The position numbers and the translations under genes were made by a program. Shown here one piece after another: positions 6,157 through 13,832 of a stretch of 17,257 nt of DNA. The stretch spans positions 176,306-193,562 of the forward strand of contig DBRQ01000009.1 of the NCBI GenBank assembly GCA_002306345.1. The letters are read 5' to 3'. The DNA comes from Candidatus Pacebacteria bacterium UBA1364. GTDB lineage: Bacteria; Patescibacteriota; Microgenomatia; UBA1400; PJMF01. Each line of letters starts with the position of its first letter. Position 1 is the first letter of the stretch. Under the pieces are notes generated by a model. The model saw only the letters and a list, made by a program, of their open reading frames with translations. It was not told the DNA's origin and ran no database searches.

Positions 6157-7650
6157 ATGATTTATGTCGTTTTACTATTAGCTTTACTTCTGCGCTTACC
6201 GCTACTAAGTGGGTCATTTTGGCTTGATGAAGCCGCCCAATTTCTAGAGAGTGCTCGACCTTTAGCCCAACAATTATCCATTAGAGATGATTTTCAACCC
6301 CCACTGATGCATTTATTAACCTTTGTCAGCATTCGCTTGGGCGGCTTAGTTAATTTAGACAGAACAGAATGGTGGCTGCGTCTTTTACCTAGTTTGTTGC
6401 CTGGCATTGTGACTGTTTATGCGACTTATCGCTTAGGACTCAAACTGGCTAACCGCAAAGTAGCTTTTTTGGCCAGTCTTTTTCTGGCCACTTCCTCTTT
6501 GCACATTTTTTATTCTCAAGAATTGCGCCCTTACAGTTTGTCTGCCATGTTTGGCATTTTAGCTACCTGGCAATTACTAACCATGCTGGCAAACCAAGCT
6601 AAAGCCAAGCTCACTCACGACAAATTAACCACAAAATTCACCGCAAAACCGACCTTACTCTTTACTTTGTTTTCTATCCTAGGCCTTTATTCTTCCTATC
6701 TTTATCCCTTTCTTTTAATTGGTCAATTTGTTTATTTGTTTTATCAAAAATTACCTCGACAAAAAATTTTGCTACTCGGTAGTATTTTAATTCTGAGTTT
6801 TTTGCCTTGGTTGCCAAAATTTTTTGAGCAACTCAGCGCCGGTCAAGCCTTGCGCTTAAGTATGCCTGGCTGGGATCAAGTTGTCAGTCTGCCGCAATTA
6901 AAAACTGCTTTGTTAGTGCCCCTGAAATTTGTTTTTGGTGTCAGTGATTTAACATTCAATTTACCTTACATTTTGCTTACACTAGCCGTCTTTTTACCTT
7001 TAACCTATTTCATTTATTTAGCCATCAAACAGAACAACTCGCAGCTTAATTTTTTCTTGACTATTTTATTTTTGCCCTTGCTACTTAGTTGGCTAGTTTC
7101 CTTTTTTGTCCCCATTCTGCAAGCTAAAAGAGTCTTGTTTCTTTTACCAATTTTTACTTTGTTAGAGGCGCTGCTCATCAATCTGAATCAAAAAGCTCAT
7201 CCGCATTTGGCTAAAATCGCTTTGTCTGCCATCTTAGTTATTAACCTTACTTCCACTTTTGCTTATTGGTCTAAGCCACAATTACAAAGAGAGAATTGGC
7301 GCGCTTTAAGTCAGGAAATTGCTCGCAAATTTCCCAAGAATGAAACTGCCTTAGTTTTTTCTTTTACAGCGCCTTTTGCGCCTTGGGAATTTTACGACCA
7401 AACTAACTTCCAAACTTTTAGCACTGGCGTTTATTACCTCAACCAGTTAAGTAATCCTCAAGTACTTTTCAAAGATTTGACTAATTATCACTATGTTTTA
7501 GTGTTTGATTATTTACGTGATTTAACCGATCCAGATAACTTATTGCTGCAAATTGTCACGGATTTAGGCTTTAGGGAGTTTGGCGTGTTAGACTATCCTC
7601 AGATTGGTTTTGTGCGCATTTATAGTTTAAGCAATTTTACTTTAAAATAG
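6157..7650 (+). CDS. GT39/ArnT-like membrane glycosyltransferase
   Basis: A 497-residue polytopic membrane protein with about ten or more hydrophobic segments and an N-terminal hydrophobic helix. Just after the first helix comes FWLDEA (21-26), with D24-E25 as the acidic pair that acts at the external face in PMT/ArnT enzymes. DDFQPPLMHLL (44-54) and YSQELRPYS (119-127) are also typical of the family. Such enzymes use polyprenyl-phosphate sugars and glycosylate lipids, glycans or proteins outside the cytoplasmic membrane. The C-terminal 110 residues after the last membrane span look soluble. It lies 48 bp after the UDP-xylose synthase gene; a CATAAAAT sequence in the gap could be a -10. No Shine-Dalgarno is visible. 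Donor and acceptor are unknown. Confidence 0.82.
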   Translation: MIYVVLLLALLLRLPLLSGSFWLDEAAQFLESARPLAQQLSIRDDFQPPLMHLLTFVSIRLGGLVNLDRTEWWLRLLPSLLPGIVTVYATYRLGLKLANRKVAFLASLFLATSSLHIFYSQELRPYSLSAMFGILATWQLLTMLANQAKAKLTHDKLTTKFTAKPTLLFTLFSILGLYSSYLYPFLLIGQFVYLFYQKLPRQKILLLGSILILSFLPWLPKFFEQLSAGQALRLSMPGWDQVVSLPQLKTALLVPLKFVFGVSDLTFNLPYILLTLAVFLPLTYFIYLAIKQNNSQLNFFLTILFLPLLLSWLVSFFVPILQAKRVLFLLPIFTLLEALLINLNQKAHPHLAKIALSAILVINLTSTFAYWSKPQLQRENWRALSQEIARKFPKNETALVFSFTAPFAPWEFYDQTNFQTFSTGVYYLNQLSNPQVLFKDLTNYHYVLVFDYLRDLTDPDNLLLQIVTDLGFREFGVLDYPQIGFVRIYSLSNFTLK

Positions 7651-7667
7651 ACTTGTAGCGAAAAAAT

Positions 7668-8813
7668 ATGAAAATTGGCATCGACATCTCAAGTTTAGCC
7701 TATCAACGCGGCGTTTCTCGCTACACCGCTGATTTAGTCAAGGCTTTGGCTCAACAAGCAGATACGGAATTGTTTCTTTATGGCAGTACACTGCGACAGC
7801 AAAAGTTATTAACAAGGCAGCTTCACAAGGCTTTACGCAATACTCTCCCAGATCGTTACGACATCAAACTACAAAGATTTCCTCCTTCGCTTTTGGCAAA
7901 AATTTGGCGCTTGGGTCTTAATCCCATCAAAAAACAATTGCCAGAAATAGAAGTTTTTCACAGTTGGGATTGGTTGCAACCACCAGACAAAAATTTACCC
8001 CTTGTCTCCACCATTCATGATTTGGCCATTATTCGCTATCCGCAAATTGCTCATCCTCAAGTTTTGAAAATGCACCAAAATTCTTGGCGTTTTTTACGCC
8101 AAAGGCAAGCTCAAATTATTGCTGTTTCACAAGCCACCCGCAATGATATTCTGCGTTATTTGGAAATACCTAGTAAATGCGTCAACGTCGTCTACGAAGC
8201 CTTACCAACTCAAATTGTGGAAATCAGCCAGGAGTTGGCTCAAAAACCAGAATTAGTCTTTAACATCAAGCAAAAATTGCAATTAAATAAACCCTATTTA
8301 TTATTTGTTGGCACTAGAGAACCACGCAAAAACTTAGTTAAACTTATTCAAGCCTGGCTGCCACTCGCCAGAGATTATCAGCTTATCGTTGCCGGCGAAC
8401 AATCTTGGGACGGCAGCGCTAAAATCAGCAAAAATGAAAATTTAAGATTTTTAGGTCGAGTTAATGATTATGAATTAGCCGTTTTATATCATCACTGCGA
8501 GCTATTTGTTTACCCCAGTCTTTATGAAGGCTTTGGTTTGCCTATTTTGGAAGCCTTTTCCCATGGCGTGCCGGTGGTTAGTTCCGATATCCCTGCCATT
8601 CGAGAGGTGGCCGGCAACGCGGCTGAATTAGCCAATCCTCTCGATGAAACCTCTATCCGTCAAGCTATCGAAAAAGTTTTAAATGAAGGAAAAATTGCCA
8701 GTGATCAGCGCCTCAAACGGATGATTATTCGTCTGCAACTTTTCAGCTGGCAAAAAACCGCTCTACAAACCTTGGCCGTTTACAGACGCGCCATTGAAGA
8801 CTTTAGCGCGTAA
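7668..8813 (+). CDS. GT4 family glycosyltransferase (mannosyltransferase-like)
   Basis: The protein has 381 residues and a GT-B fold. The N-terminal domain opens with MKIGIDISSL and carries STIHDLAIIRYP (114-125) and IIAVSQATRND (150-160), both typical of GT4 mannosyltransferase-like enzymes. The C-terminal domain has LLFVGTREPRKNL (211-223) and the E-x7-E nucleotide-sugar motif EGFGLPILE, with E287 and E295. It is a retaining enzyme expected to transfer a sugar from a GDP or UDP donor to a lipid-linked glycan on the cytoplasmic side. The start codon follows the previous stop by 17 bp without a recognisable Shine-Dalgarno. It resembles the next gene and the two may add consecutive residues. 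Exact specificity is not readable from the sequence. Confidence 0.9.
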   Translation: MKIGIDISSLAYQRGVSRYTADLVKALAQQADTELFLYGSTLRQQKLLTRQLHKALRNTLPDRYDIKLQRFPPSLLAKIWRLGLNPIKKQLPEIEVFHSWDWLQPPDKNLPLVSTIHDLAIIRYPQIAHPQVLKMHQNSWRFLRQRQAQIIAVSQATRNDILRYLEIPSKCVNVVYEALPTQIVEISQELAQKPELVFNIKQKLQLNKPYLLFVGTREPRKNLVKLIQAWLPLARDYQLIVAGEQSWDGSAKISKNENLRFLGRVNDYELAVLYHHCELFVYPSLYEGFGLPILEAFSHGVPVVSSDIPAIREVAGNAAELANPLDETSIRQAIEKVLNEGKIASDQRLKRMIIRLQLFSWQKTALQTLAVYRRAIEDFSA

Positions 8814-8857
8814 AACTAATTAAAATTGGATTTACTTAAAAAATATTAAAAATAAAT

Positions 8858-10045
8858 ATGATCAAAATCGCTATTGATGGCAATGAAGCTAACCTGACAA
8901 ATAGAGTGGGTAGTAATATCTATGCTTTTGCCATTTTAAACGAACTTTATAAACTGACTGATAACCGTAAAAACATTGATTTTACAGTCCTTTTATCTAA
9001 CAAAAAACTTGGCGATTTACCTAAAATTCGAGCCAATTGGCACTACATGATTATTGGCCCGCACAAATTTTGGACACAATGGGCTTTGCCCATTCATTTA
9101 TTTTTGCATCAAAAAGACTACCAACTGTTTTTTACTCCTTCCCATTATGCTCCTAGAATCTCTGCCGTGCCCTACATCAGTAGTGTCATGGATTTGGCCT
9201 ATTTACATTATCCAGAGCAATTTCGGCCCAATGACTTACTGCAACTTAGCAGTTGGACTAAATACAGTGTCAAAAATGCTCGTCAAATTATTACCATTTC
9301 GAAATTTTCCAAAAAAGAAATTTGCAAATATTACCATCGCTTAGAAAAAGATATTATCGTGGCTTATCCGTCTTTTCAATTTACAGAAACTGCCCCAAAA
9401 CAAGAAATTAAAAACTTTTTTAAAGCTCATAAAATTAAACATCAATATTTTCTTTATTTAGGCACTCTGCAACCACGTAAAAACATCATTGGCCTGATTG
9501 TGGCCTACGAAGAATTTTTGCGCAAGTTGGCCGCTTTAAACCTTAAAATTAAAAATAAACACCATAGGCAAATCAATGAACCCGATTTGGTCATTGCTGG
9601 CAAGATCGGCTGGTTAGCAGAAGAAACTTTGGCTCGTATTGCCAATTCACCTTTTAAGGAAAAAATTATCTTAACTGATTTTGTCGAAGAAAAATTTAAA
9701 AGAGCCCTCTACCAAAATGCCATTGCCAGTCTTTTGCTGTCATTTTATGAAGGTTTTGGCATTCCCGCTCTTGAGTCTATGCAGGCTGGCACCATTCCCA
9801 TTGTTGCTGATAATTCTAGTTTGCCCGAAGTGGTTGGGCAGGCTGGTTTATTAGTCAAAACTAACGATCCGCACGCAATTAGTAACGCCATGTTGCGAGT
9901 TTACCAAATGCCACATAAAGAAGTACTCAAATATAAAACTGCCATGTATCGACAAAGTAAAAAATTTTCTTGGAAAGAGAGCGCTAAAATTATTTTAAAA
10001 AATCTAGAAACTAATGCTGCCGCCTCAAAAAACTATGCGAAATAA
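8858..10045 (+). CDS. GT4 family glycosyltransferase
   Basis: This 395-residue GT-B enzyme begins IKIAIDGNEAN, a common opening in bacterial GT4 mannosyltransferase-like proteins. SSVMDLAYLHYPE (108-120) and ARQIITISKFSKKE (141-154) mirror the preceding gene. LYLGTLQPRKNI is at 199-210, and the E-x7-E motif EGFGIPALE places E298 and E306 at the nucleotide-sugar site. An insertion rich in Lys, Asn and His at about 225-240 lies between two core strands and is absent from the neighbour. The last 11 bases overlap ruvC at the preferred ruvC start, so this gene is probably cotranscribed and translationally coupled with ruvCAB. The leader is very AT-rich with no Shine-Dalgarno. Confidence 0.9.
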   Translation: MIKIAIDGNEANLTNRVGSNIYAFAILNELYKLTDNRKNIDFTVLLSNKKLGDLPKIRANWHYMIIGPHKFWTQWALPIHLFLHQKDYQLFFTPSHYAPRISAVPYISSVMDLAYLHYPEQFRPNDLLQLSSWTKYSVKNARQIITISKFSKKEICKYYHRLEKDIIVAYPSFQFTETAPKQEIKNFFKAHKIKHQYFLYLGTLQPRKNIIGLIVAYEEFLRKLAALNLKIKNKHHRQINEPDLVIAGKIGWLAEETLARIANSPFKEKIILTDFVEEKFKRALYQNAIASLLLSFYEGFGIPALESMQAGTIPIVADNSSLPEVVGQAGLLVKTNDPHAISNAMLRVYQMPHKEVLKYKTAMYRQSKKFSWKESAKIILKNLETNAAASKNYAK

Positions 10046-10529
10046 TCCTATTATTATTGGCATTGATCCAGGTTACGATCGAGTGGGGGTGGCGATTGGT
10101 CAAAAAACCGATCAAACTTGGCGCCTTTTCACTTATCACTGCATTCAAACTGAACAGAAAGCGCAACTTTTTGAGCGCTATGCGCAAATTGCTCGCGAAT
10201 TGGACAAACTTGTGAGGGATTACCAAGTCACGCAGGCCAGTATTGAATCACTTTTTTGGTTTAAAAATCAAAGCACTGCCTTAAACGTTAGTGAAGCCAG
10301 AGGTGTAATTATTGCTACTTTATTACGCACACAAGTCAAAATTGCTGAATATACCCCATTGCAGGTCAAACAAAGTTTAACTGGCTATGGACGGGCTGAT
10401 AAAAAAGCGGTAGAAAAGATGGTGCGCATGGAATTACATCTTGAGGACAAAATGATTGATGACACCATTGATGCTCTGGCAATAATGATTTGTCATGAAT
10501 GTTCAAGAAAGTTAAAAGAAAACTTATGA
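10035..10529 (+). CDS. ruvC: Crossover junction endodeoxyribonuclease RuvC
   Basis: RuvC cuts Holliday junctions symmetrically as a dimer, working with RuvAB. The 164 residues match the usual size. IIGIDPGYDRVGVAI near the N-terminus supplies D11; ASIESLFW supplies E71; IDDTIDALAI near the C-terminus supplies D143 and D146. These match the four acidic catalytic positions of the RNase H-like fold, so it should be active. An earlier in-frame ATG at 10014 would add MLPPQKT, which is outside the family pattern; ATG 10035 puts the first strand at the normal distance from the start. It overlaps the GT4 gene by 11 bp upstream and ruvA by 4 bp (ATGA) downstream. Having no own promoter is unusual in that it ties a repair gene to glycan genes. 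Confidence 0.96.
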   Translation: MRNNPIIIGIDPGYDRVGVAIGQKTDQTWRLFTYHCIQTEQKAQLFERYAQIARELDKLVRDYQVTQASIESLFWFKNQSTALNVSEARGVIIATLLRTQVKIAEYTPLQVKQSLTGYGRADKKAVEKMVRMELHLEDKMIDDTIDALAIMICHECSRKLKENL

Positions 10530-11098
10530 TTGCTTATCTACAAGGTCAAGCCTTGATCAAAAAAGATCACCTCGTCATTTTAACTGGTGGAGTAGGCTAT
10601 TTGGTTTATGTGGGGAACAAACTGCTCAGCCGCGTCTCTTTAAATGGGCAAGAGTTAGCGCTGTACATTTATAGTCACATTAAGGAAGATCGTTTTGAAC
10701 TTTATGGTTTTCAAAGCGAAGAAGAACTAGAAATTTTTAAAATGCTTTTAGCCATTTCTGGAGTTGGTCCTAAAACTGCTTTAGCTTTGGCAGACGCCGG
10801 TATTAATCAGTTAATTGATGCAGTTCAGCAAGCTAAACTTAGTTTTTTTACTAGTGTCCCCAGAGTAGGCAAAAAATTAGCCCAAAAAATTATTATTGAA
10901 CTCAAACCCAAGTTGGGCAGTTTCAAAGACCTTAATTTAAAAACGCTCTCGCCCAAGGCTCAAGACATTATGGATGCTTTGCTTGGTCTTGGTTTTGAGG
11001 AAAATACCGTGCAAATTGCCATCGACCAACTGGATGTAGAAAATATGGATTTGCGCGTGGCCATTAAAACTGTCATTAAAATGACTACTAATCAATAA
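10526..11098 (+). CDS. ruvA: Holliday junction branch migration protein RuvA
   Basis: RuvA binds the four-way junction as a tetramer and loads RuvB. With ATG 10526 it has 190 residues, the family norm, and begins MIAYLQGQ, equivalent to the MIGRLRG-type start. Domain I is an OB-fold (about 1-63, ending in the conserved LYGF). Domain II has two helix-hairpin-helix motifs: LLAISGVGPKTALAL (74-88) and SVPRVGKKLAQKII (110-123). Domain III (about 143-190), with DALLGLGF, contacts RuvB. The frame runs back to ATG 10499 inside ruvC, but that would add nine Lys-rich residues not seen in the family. The ATGA overlap with ruvC indicates coupled translation. Confidence 0.96.
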   Translation: MIAYLQGQALIKKDHLVILTGGVGYLVYVGNKLLSRVSLNGQELALYIYSHIKEDRFELYGFQSEEELEIFKMLLAISGVGPKTALALADAGINQLIDAVQQAKLSFFTSVPRVGKKLAQKIIIELKPKLGSFKDLNLKTLSPKAQDIMDALLGLGFEENTVQIAIDQLDVENMDLRVAIKTVIKMTTNQ

Positions 11099-11106
11099 GC
11101 TCAATC

Positions 11107-12111
11107 ATGTCAAAATCAACTTCTAATCCTCTACTTTCCACCAACGATGAAGAAATGCTTTTTACCTCCCTGCGTGCGCAAAATTGGCAAGAATTCATTG
11201 GTCAAGAAAACATCAAAAAATCCCTACAAATCGCTATTAAAGCTGCTAAACAACGACACGAGACTGTCGATCATGTTTTGCTTTATGGTCCTCCTGGACT
11301 TGGTAAAACTACTCTGTCTCAATTAATTGCCAAAGAGATGGGCAGTAACTTTAAAGTCACTTCTGGCACAGCACTTTCTAAAGCTGGCGATTTAGCGGCT
11401 ATTTTAACTAATCTTGAAGATGGCGACGTTTTATTTATTGATGAAATTCATCGTCTACCCAAAGCGGTTGAAGAAACTCTTTATCCCGCCATGGAAGATT
11501 TTGCGCTGGATATTGTGATTGGCAAAGGCCCCTCAGCCCGTACAGTACGCCTCGATCTAGCCAAATTCACTTTGGTAGGAGCCACCACCCGTTTTGGTTT
11601 GTTGACTGGCCCATTTCGAGATAGATTTGGATTGATACATCGTTTAGAATTTTATACACCACTTGAGCTGAGTCAAATTTTACAGCTGGCCAGCCAAAAA
11701 TTAGTCACTACCTTAGATGAACCAGCCGCTTTGGCAATTGCCAATCGTTCTCGAGGTACTCCGCGTATCGCTTTAAAACTTTTAAAAAGAGTGCGTGATT
11801 TCGCTCAAGTTTTAGAGAAAAAAACGGTTGATTTAGCGCTAGTTAATCAAGCCTTAAGCATTTTTGAAATTGATGAATTAGGCCTAGATGAAAATGATCG
11901 TCGCTTAATTATGGCTATCATCAACAAACATCAAGGCGGTCCAGTGGGACTTAAAACCTTGGCCGCCTCCATCAATGAAGACCCCGGCACCATTGAAGAA
12001 GTTTTAGAACCATATTTAATTCAGATCGGCTTTATTAAGCGTAGTCCTTCAGGTAGAGTGCTCAGTCAACAGGCCTACAAGCATTTTGGAGTTAAATTTC
12101 CCAAATCATAA
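11107..12111 (+). CDS. ruvB: Holliday junction branch migration ATPase RuvB
   Basis: RuvB is the AAA+ hexameric motor that pumps DNA through the RuvA-bound junction. The protein has 334 residues. Walker A is LLYGPPGLGKTT (58-69), Walker B is DVLFIDEIH (107-115), and sensor 1 is TLVGATTR (155-162). GPFRDRFG (168-175) contains the arginine finger, probably R171, and GTPR (217-220) carries the sensor 2 arginine. The C-terminal winged helix spans about 260-330, with GGPVGLKTLA and PYLIQIGFIKRSPSGR. Every key residue is present. ATG 11107 follows ruvA by eight bases, with no Shine-Dalgarno. The order ruvC-ruvA-ruvB is a known compact arrangement; here it lies between glycan genes on the same strand. 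Confidence 0.97.
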   Translation: MSKSTSNPLLSTNDEEMLFTSLRAQNWQEFIGQENIKKSLQIAIKAAKQRHETVDHVLLYGPPGLGKTTLSQLIAKEMGSNFKVTSGTALSKAGDLAAILTNLEDGDVLFIDEIHRLPKAVEETLYPAMEDFALDIVIGKGPSARTVRLDLAKFTLVGATTRFGLLTGPFRDRFGLIHRLEFYTPLELSQILQLASQKLVTTLDEPAALAIANRSRGTPRIALKLLKRVRDFAQVLEKKTVDLALVNQALSIFEIDELGLDENDRRLIMAIINKHQGGPVGLKTLAASINEDPGTIEEVLEPYLIQIGFIKRSPSGRVLSQQAYKHFGVKFPKS

Positions 12112-12121
12112 AAGCTTGCTG

Positions 12122-12127
12122 TATACT
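12122..12127 (+). promoter_or_regulatory. -10-like hexamer seven bases before the acyltransferase start
   Basis: TATACT at 12122-12127 matches TATAAT at five of six positions and lies exactly seven bases before ATG 12135, the same geometry as at ATG 5080. No good -35 is seen at 16-18 bp. If used, the mRNA would be leaderless. Confidence 0.3.
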
Positions 12128-12134
12128 TAAAGCT

Positions 12135-12758
12135 ATGGCAATAACTGATAAAGACGGCAACATTCTTTCCACTACACAAGTGCTTGAAAAAGTTTGGATT
12201 CGCATCAAAACAATTCATTTAGAGCTTGTCACCGGTTTATTGTGGTGGTTAGTCGGGTACGTTCCTTCTCACAGTTTTCGCCGTTTTTTTTATCGCCTCG
12301 CAGGCATGAAAATTGGTAAAAAATCCACTATTCACATGGGCGCGCGCGTTTATTATCCCCATGGAATTGAAATTGGAGAAGGCAGTTTAATTGGCGAAAA
12401 AGCTACTTTAGACGGACGTAAACAATTAAAAAATTCTAAAGGAGGTCTAAAAATCGGTAATCACGTGGACATTGCCTCAGAAGTGATGCTCTGGACTAGC
12501 CAACACGACATTCAAAGTGCCAACATGGCCACCATCGAAGAGAAAGTTGAAATTGGTGATTACGTTTTTATCGGCCCACGTTCCATTATTATGCCTGGAG
12601 TGAAAATTGGCCAAGGAGCAGTTGTGGCAGGTGGCTCAGTCGTCACGAAAGATGTTGCCGCCATGCAAATTGTTGCTGGTGTACCAGCCAAAATTATTGG
12701 TGAACGCAATGTTAAAGATTTACATTATAAGTTAGGTCGTCCGAGACTTTTCCAATAA
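12135..12758 (+). CDS. Hexapeptide-repeat (left-handed beta-helix) acyltransferase
   Basis: The protein has 207 residues. After a hydrophobic, partly amphipathic stretch at about 28-44 that may sit on the membrane, hexapeptide repeats run from about residue 58 to 188. Examples are KIGKKSTIHMGARV, IEIGEGSLIGEKA and VKIGQGAVVAGGSVV. SQHDI at 122-126 supplies H124, the likely catalytic histidine of the maltose/galactoside acetyltransferase branch, and AGVPAKIIG (181-189) is the usual terminal coil. It most likely O-acetylates a sugar of the glycan made by this locus using acetyl-CoA. It lies 23 bp after ruvB and 7 bp before the next glycosyltransferase, returning the operon to glycan functions. 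The acceptor is unknown. Confidence 0.88.
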   Translation: MAITDKDGNILSTTQVLEKVWIRIKTIHLELVTGLLWWLVGYVPSHSFRRFFYRLAGMKIGKKSTIHMGARVYYPHGIEIGEGSLIGEKATLDGRKQLKNSKGGLKIGNHVDIASEVMLWTSQHDIQSANMATIEEKVEIGDYVFIGPRSIIMPGVKIGQGAVVAGGSVVTKDVAAMQIVAGVPAKIIGERNVKDLHYKLGRPRLFQ

Positions 12759-12765
12759 AATTGAC

Positions 12766-13773
12766 ATGCACATGATCGATTACAAACTTTCCATCATAAT
12801 TGTTTCTTACAATACCAAAACCTTAACCCTGCAAGCACTAAAATCTAGCGTTAAAGCAATTAATTCAACCAAAATTCTCCAAAATCGCACTGAAATTTTT
12901 GTGGTTGACAATCATTCTCAAGATAATTCAGCTCAAGCTTGTACAGATTTGTTGCAAAAACTTCACTTTCCTCATTACAAAATCTTGGCCAATCGAAAAA
13001 ATCTGGGTTTTGCCCAAGCCAATAATCAGGCAATTAAAATTGCTCGTGGCAAATATATTCTTTTACTCAACTCTGACGTCATTGTCCACAAAGAGAGTTT
13101 AAAGCTTTTAGTCACTGCCATGGAAAACAATGAAATTGCAGAAAGAACAGCCAATTTAGTCAGTAGCCAAGCCTTTGATAAATTAGGCATTTTAAGTGCT
13201 ACTTTATTGAATCCAGACGGCAGTATACAAAATCAGGGCGGCTCGTTGCCTAGTTTAGGCACTATTACTGCACAAATGTTGTTTTTAGACGACATTCCCT
13301 TTCTTGGTAGATTTTTTCCTTCTACTCAACACACTGGCATGAGCGACTTTGCTTTTGCTACTTATGACGAAAATACTCCCACCTTAATTTCTCAAGGCTG
13401 GGTGGCTGGCACAGCCATGCTCCTGCGTCACGAATTAATTGACAACATTGGTCTTTTGGACGGCAATATTTTCATGTACGGCGAAGATCAAGAGTATTGT
13501 ATTCGCGCCCGCAATCATCATTGGGACGTCGCCATTCATCCCAAAGCTAAAATTACTCACTTCGGTTCTGCTAGTTCTTCTTCACGTAACGCCATTTTGG
13601 GAGAGTTCAAGGGTTATCTTTACATTTTTAAAAAACATATGCCAACTTGGCAATTGCCAATTTTAAAATTTGTCCTTTACCTTGGTGCCTTGTTGCGACA
13701 AATAATTTACACTCTAGGGGGGCAAAAAGAGCCGGCTGCCATTTATAGAGAAGCTAAAAGCCTGCTTAAATAA
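12766..13773 (+). CDS. GT2 glycosyltransferase, rhamnosyltransferase-like
   Basis: The 335 residues have the WbbL/rhamnosyltransferase-type GT2 layout. IIIVSYNT (10-17) opens the fold, VVDNHSQDNS (46-55) binds the nucleotide, NLGFAQANNQA (79-89) follows, and LLNSDV (100-105) holds the metal-binding D104. MYGEDQEYCIRAR (237-249) carries the likely catalytic acidic residues. ITHFGSASSSS at about 263-273 matches the end of the family core. A C-terminal hydrophobic stretch near 297-312 may associate with the membrane. The start is ATG 12766 or ATG 12772; the family opens a few residues before the first strand in either case. The insertion at about 160-205, between the core halves, is typical of this subgroup. 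A deoxy-sugar donor such as dTDP-rhamnose is plausible but not shown. Confidence 0.88.
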   Translation: MHMIDYKLSIIIVSYNTKTLTLQALKSSVKAINSTKILQNRTEIFVVDNHSQDNSAQACTDLLQKLHFPHYKILANRKNLGFAQANNQAIKIARGKYILLLNSDVIVHKESLKLLVTAMENNEIAERTANLVSSQAFDKLGILSATLLNPDGSIQNQGGSLPSLGTITAQMLFLDDIPFLGRFFPSTQHTGMSDFAFATYDENTPTLISQGWVAGTAMLLRHELIDNIGLLDGNIFMYGEDQEYCIRARNHHWDVAIHPKAKITHFGSASSSSRNAILGEFKGYLYIFKKHMPTWQLPILKFVLYLGALLRQIIYTLGGQKEPAAIYREAKSLLK

Positions 13774-13816
13774 AAATATCAAAACCGCTTTGAAAGTGCG
13801 AAATGCTCTTAATAGT

Positions 13817-13822
13817 TATAAA
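13817..13822 (+). promoter_or_regulatory. -10-like hexamer just upstream of the polymerase/ligase gene
   Basis: TATAAA at 13817-13822 (within GTTATAAAAT) lies ten bases before ATG 13833, predicting a leader of only a few bases. A TTGAAA at 13790-13795 is 21 bp upstream, too far for a normal spacer, so the -35 assignment is poor. Confidence 0.3.
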
Positions 13823-13832
13823 ATGACAGAAC

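Noticed and set aside
10014..10034. ATG 10014 as the ruvC start
   Set aside because: It adds seven residues ahead of the first strand that the RuvC family lacks; ATG 10035 gives the normal N-terminus.
10011..10226. Minus-strand frame opposite ruvC
   Set aside because: It is antisense to conserved ruvC catalytic coding and has no start signal or family resemblance.
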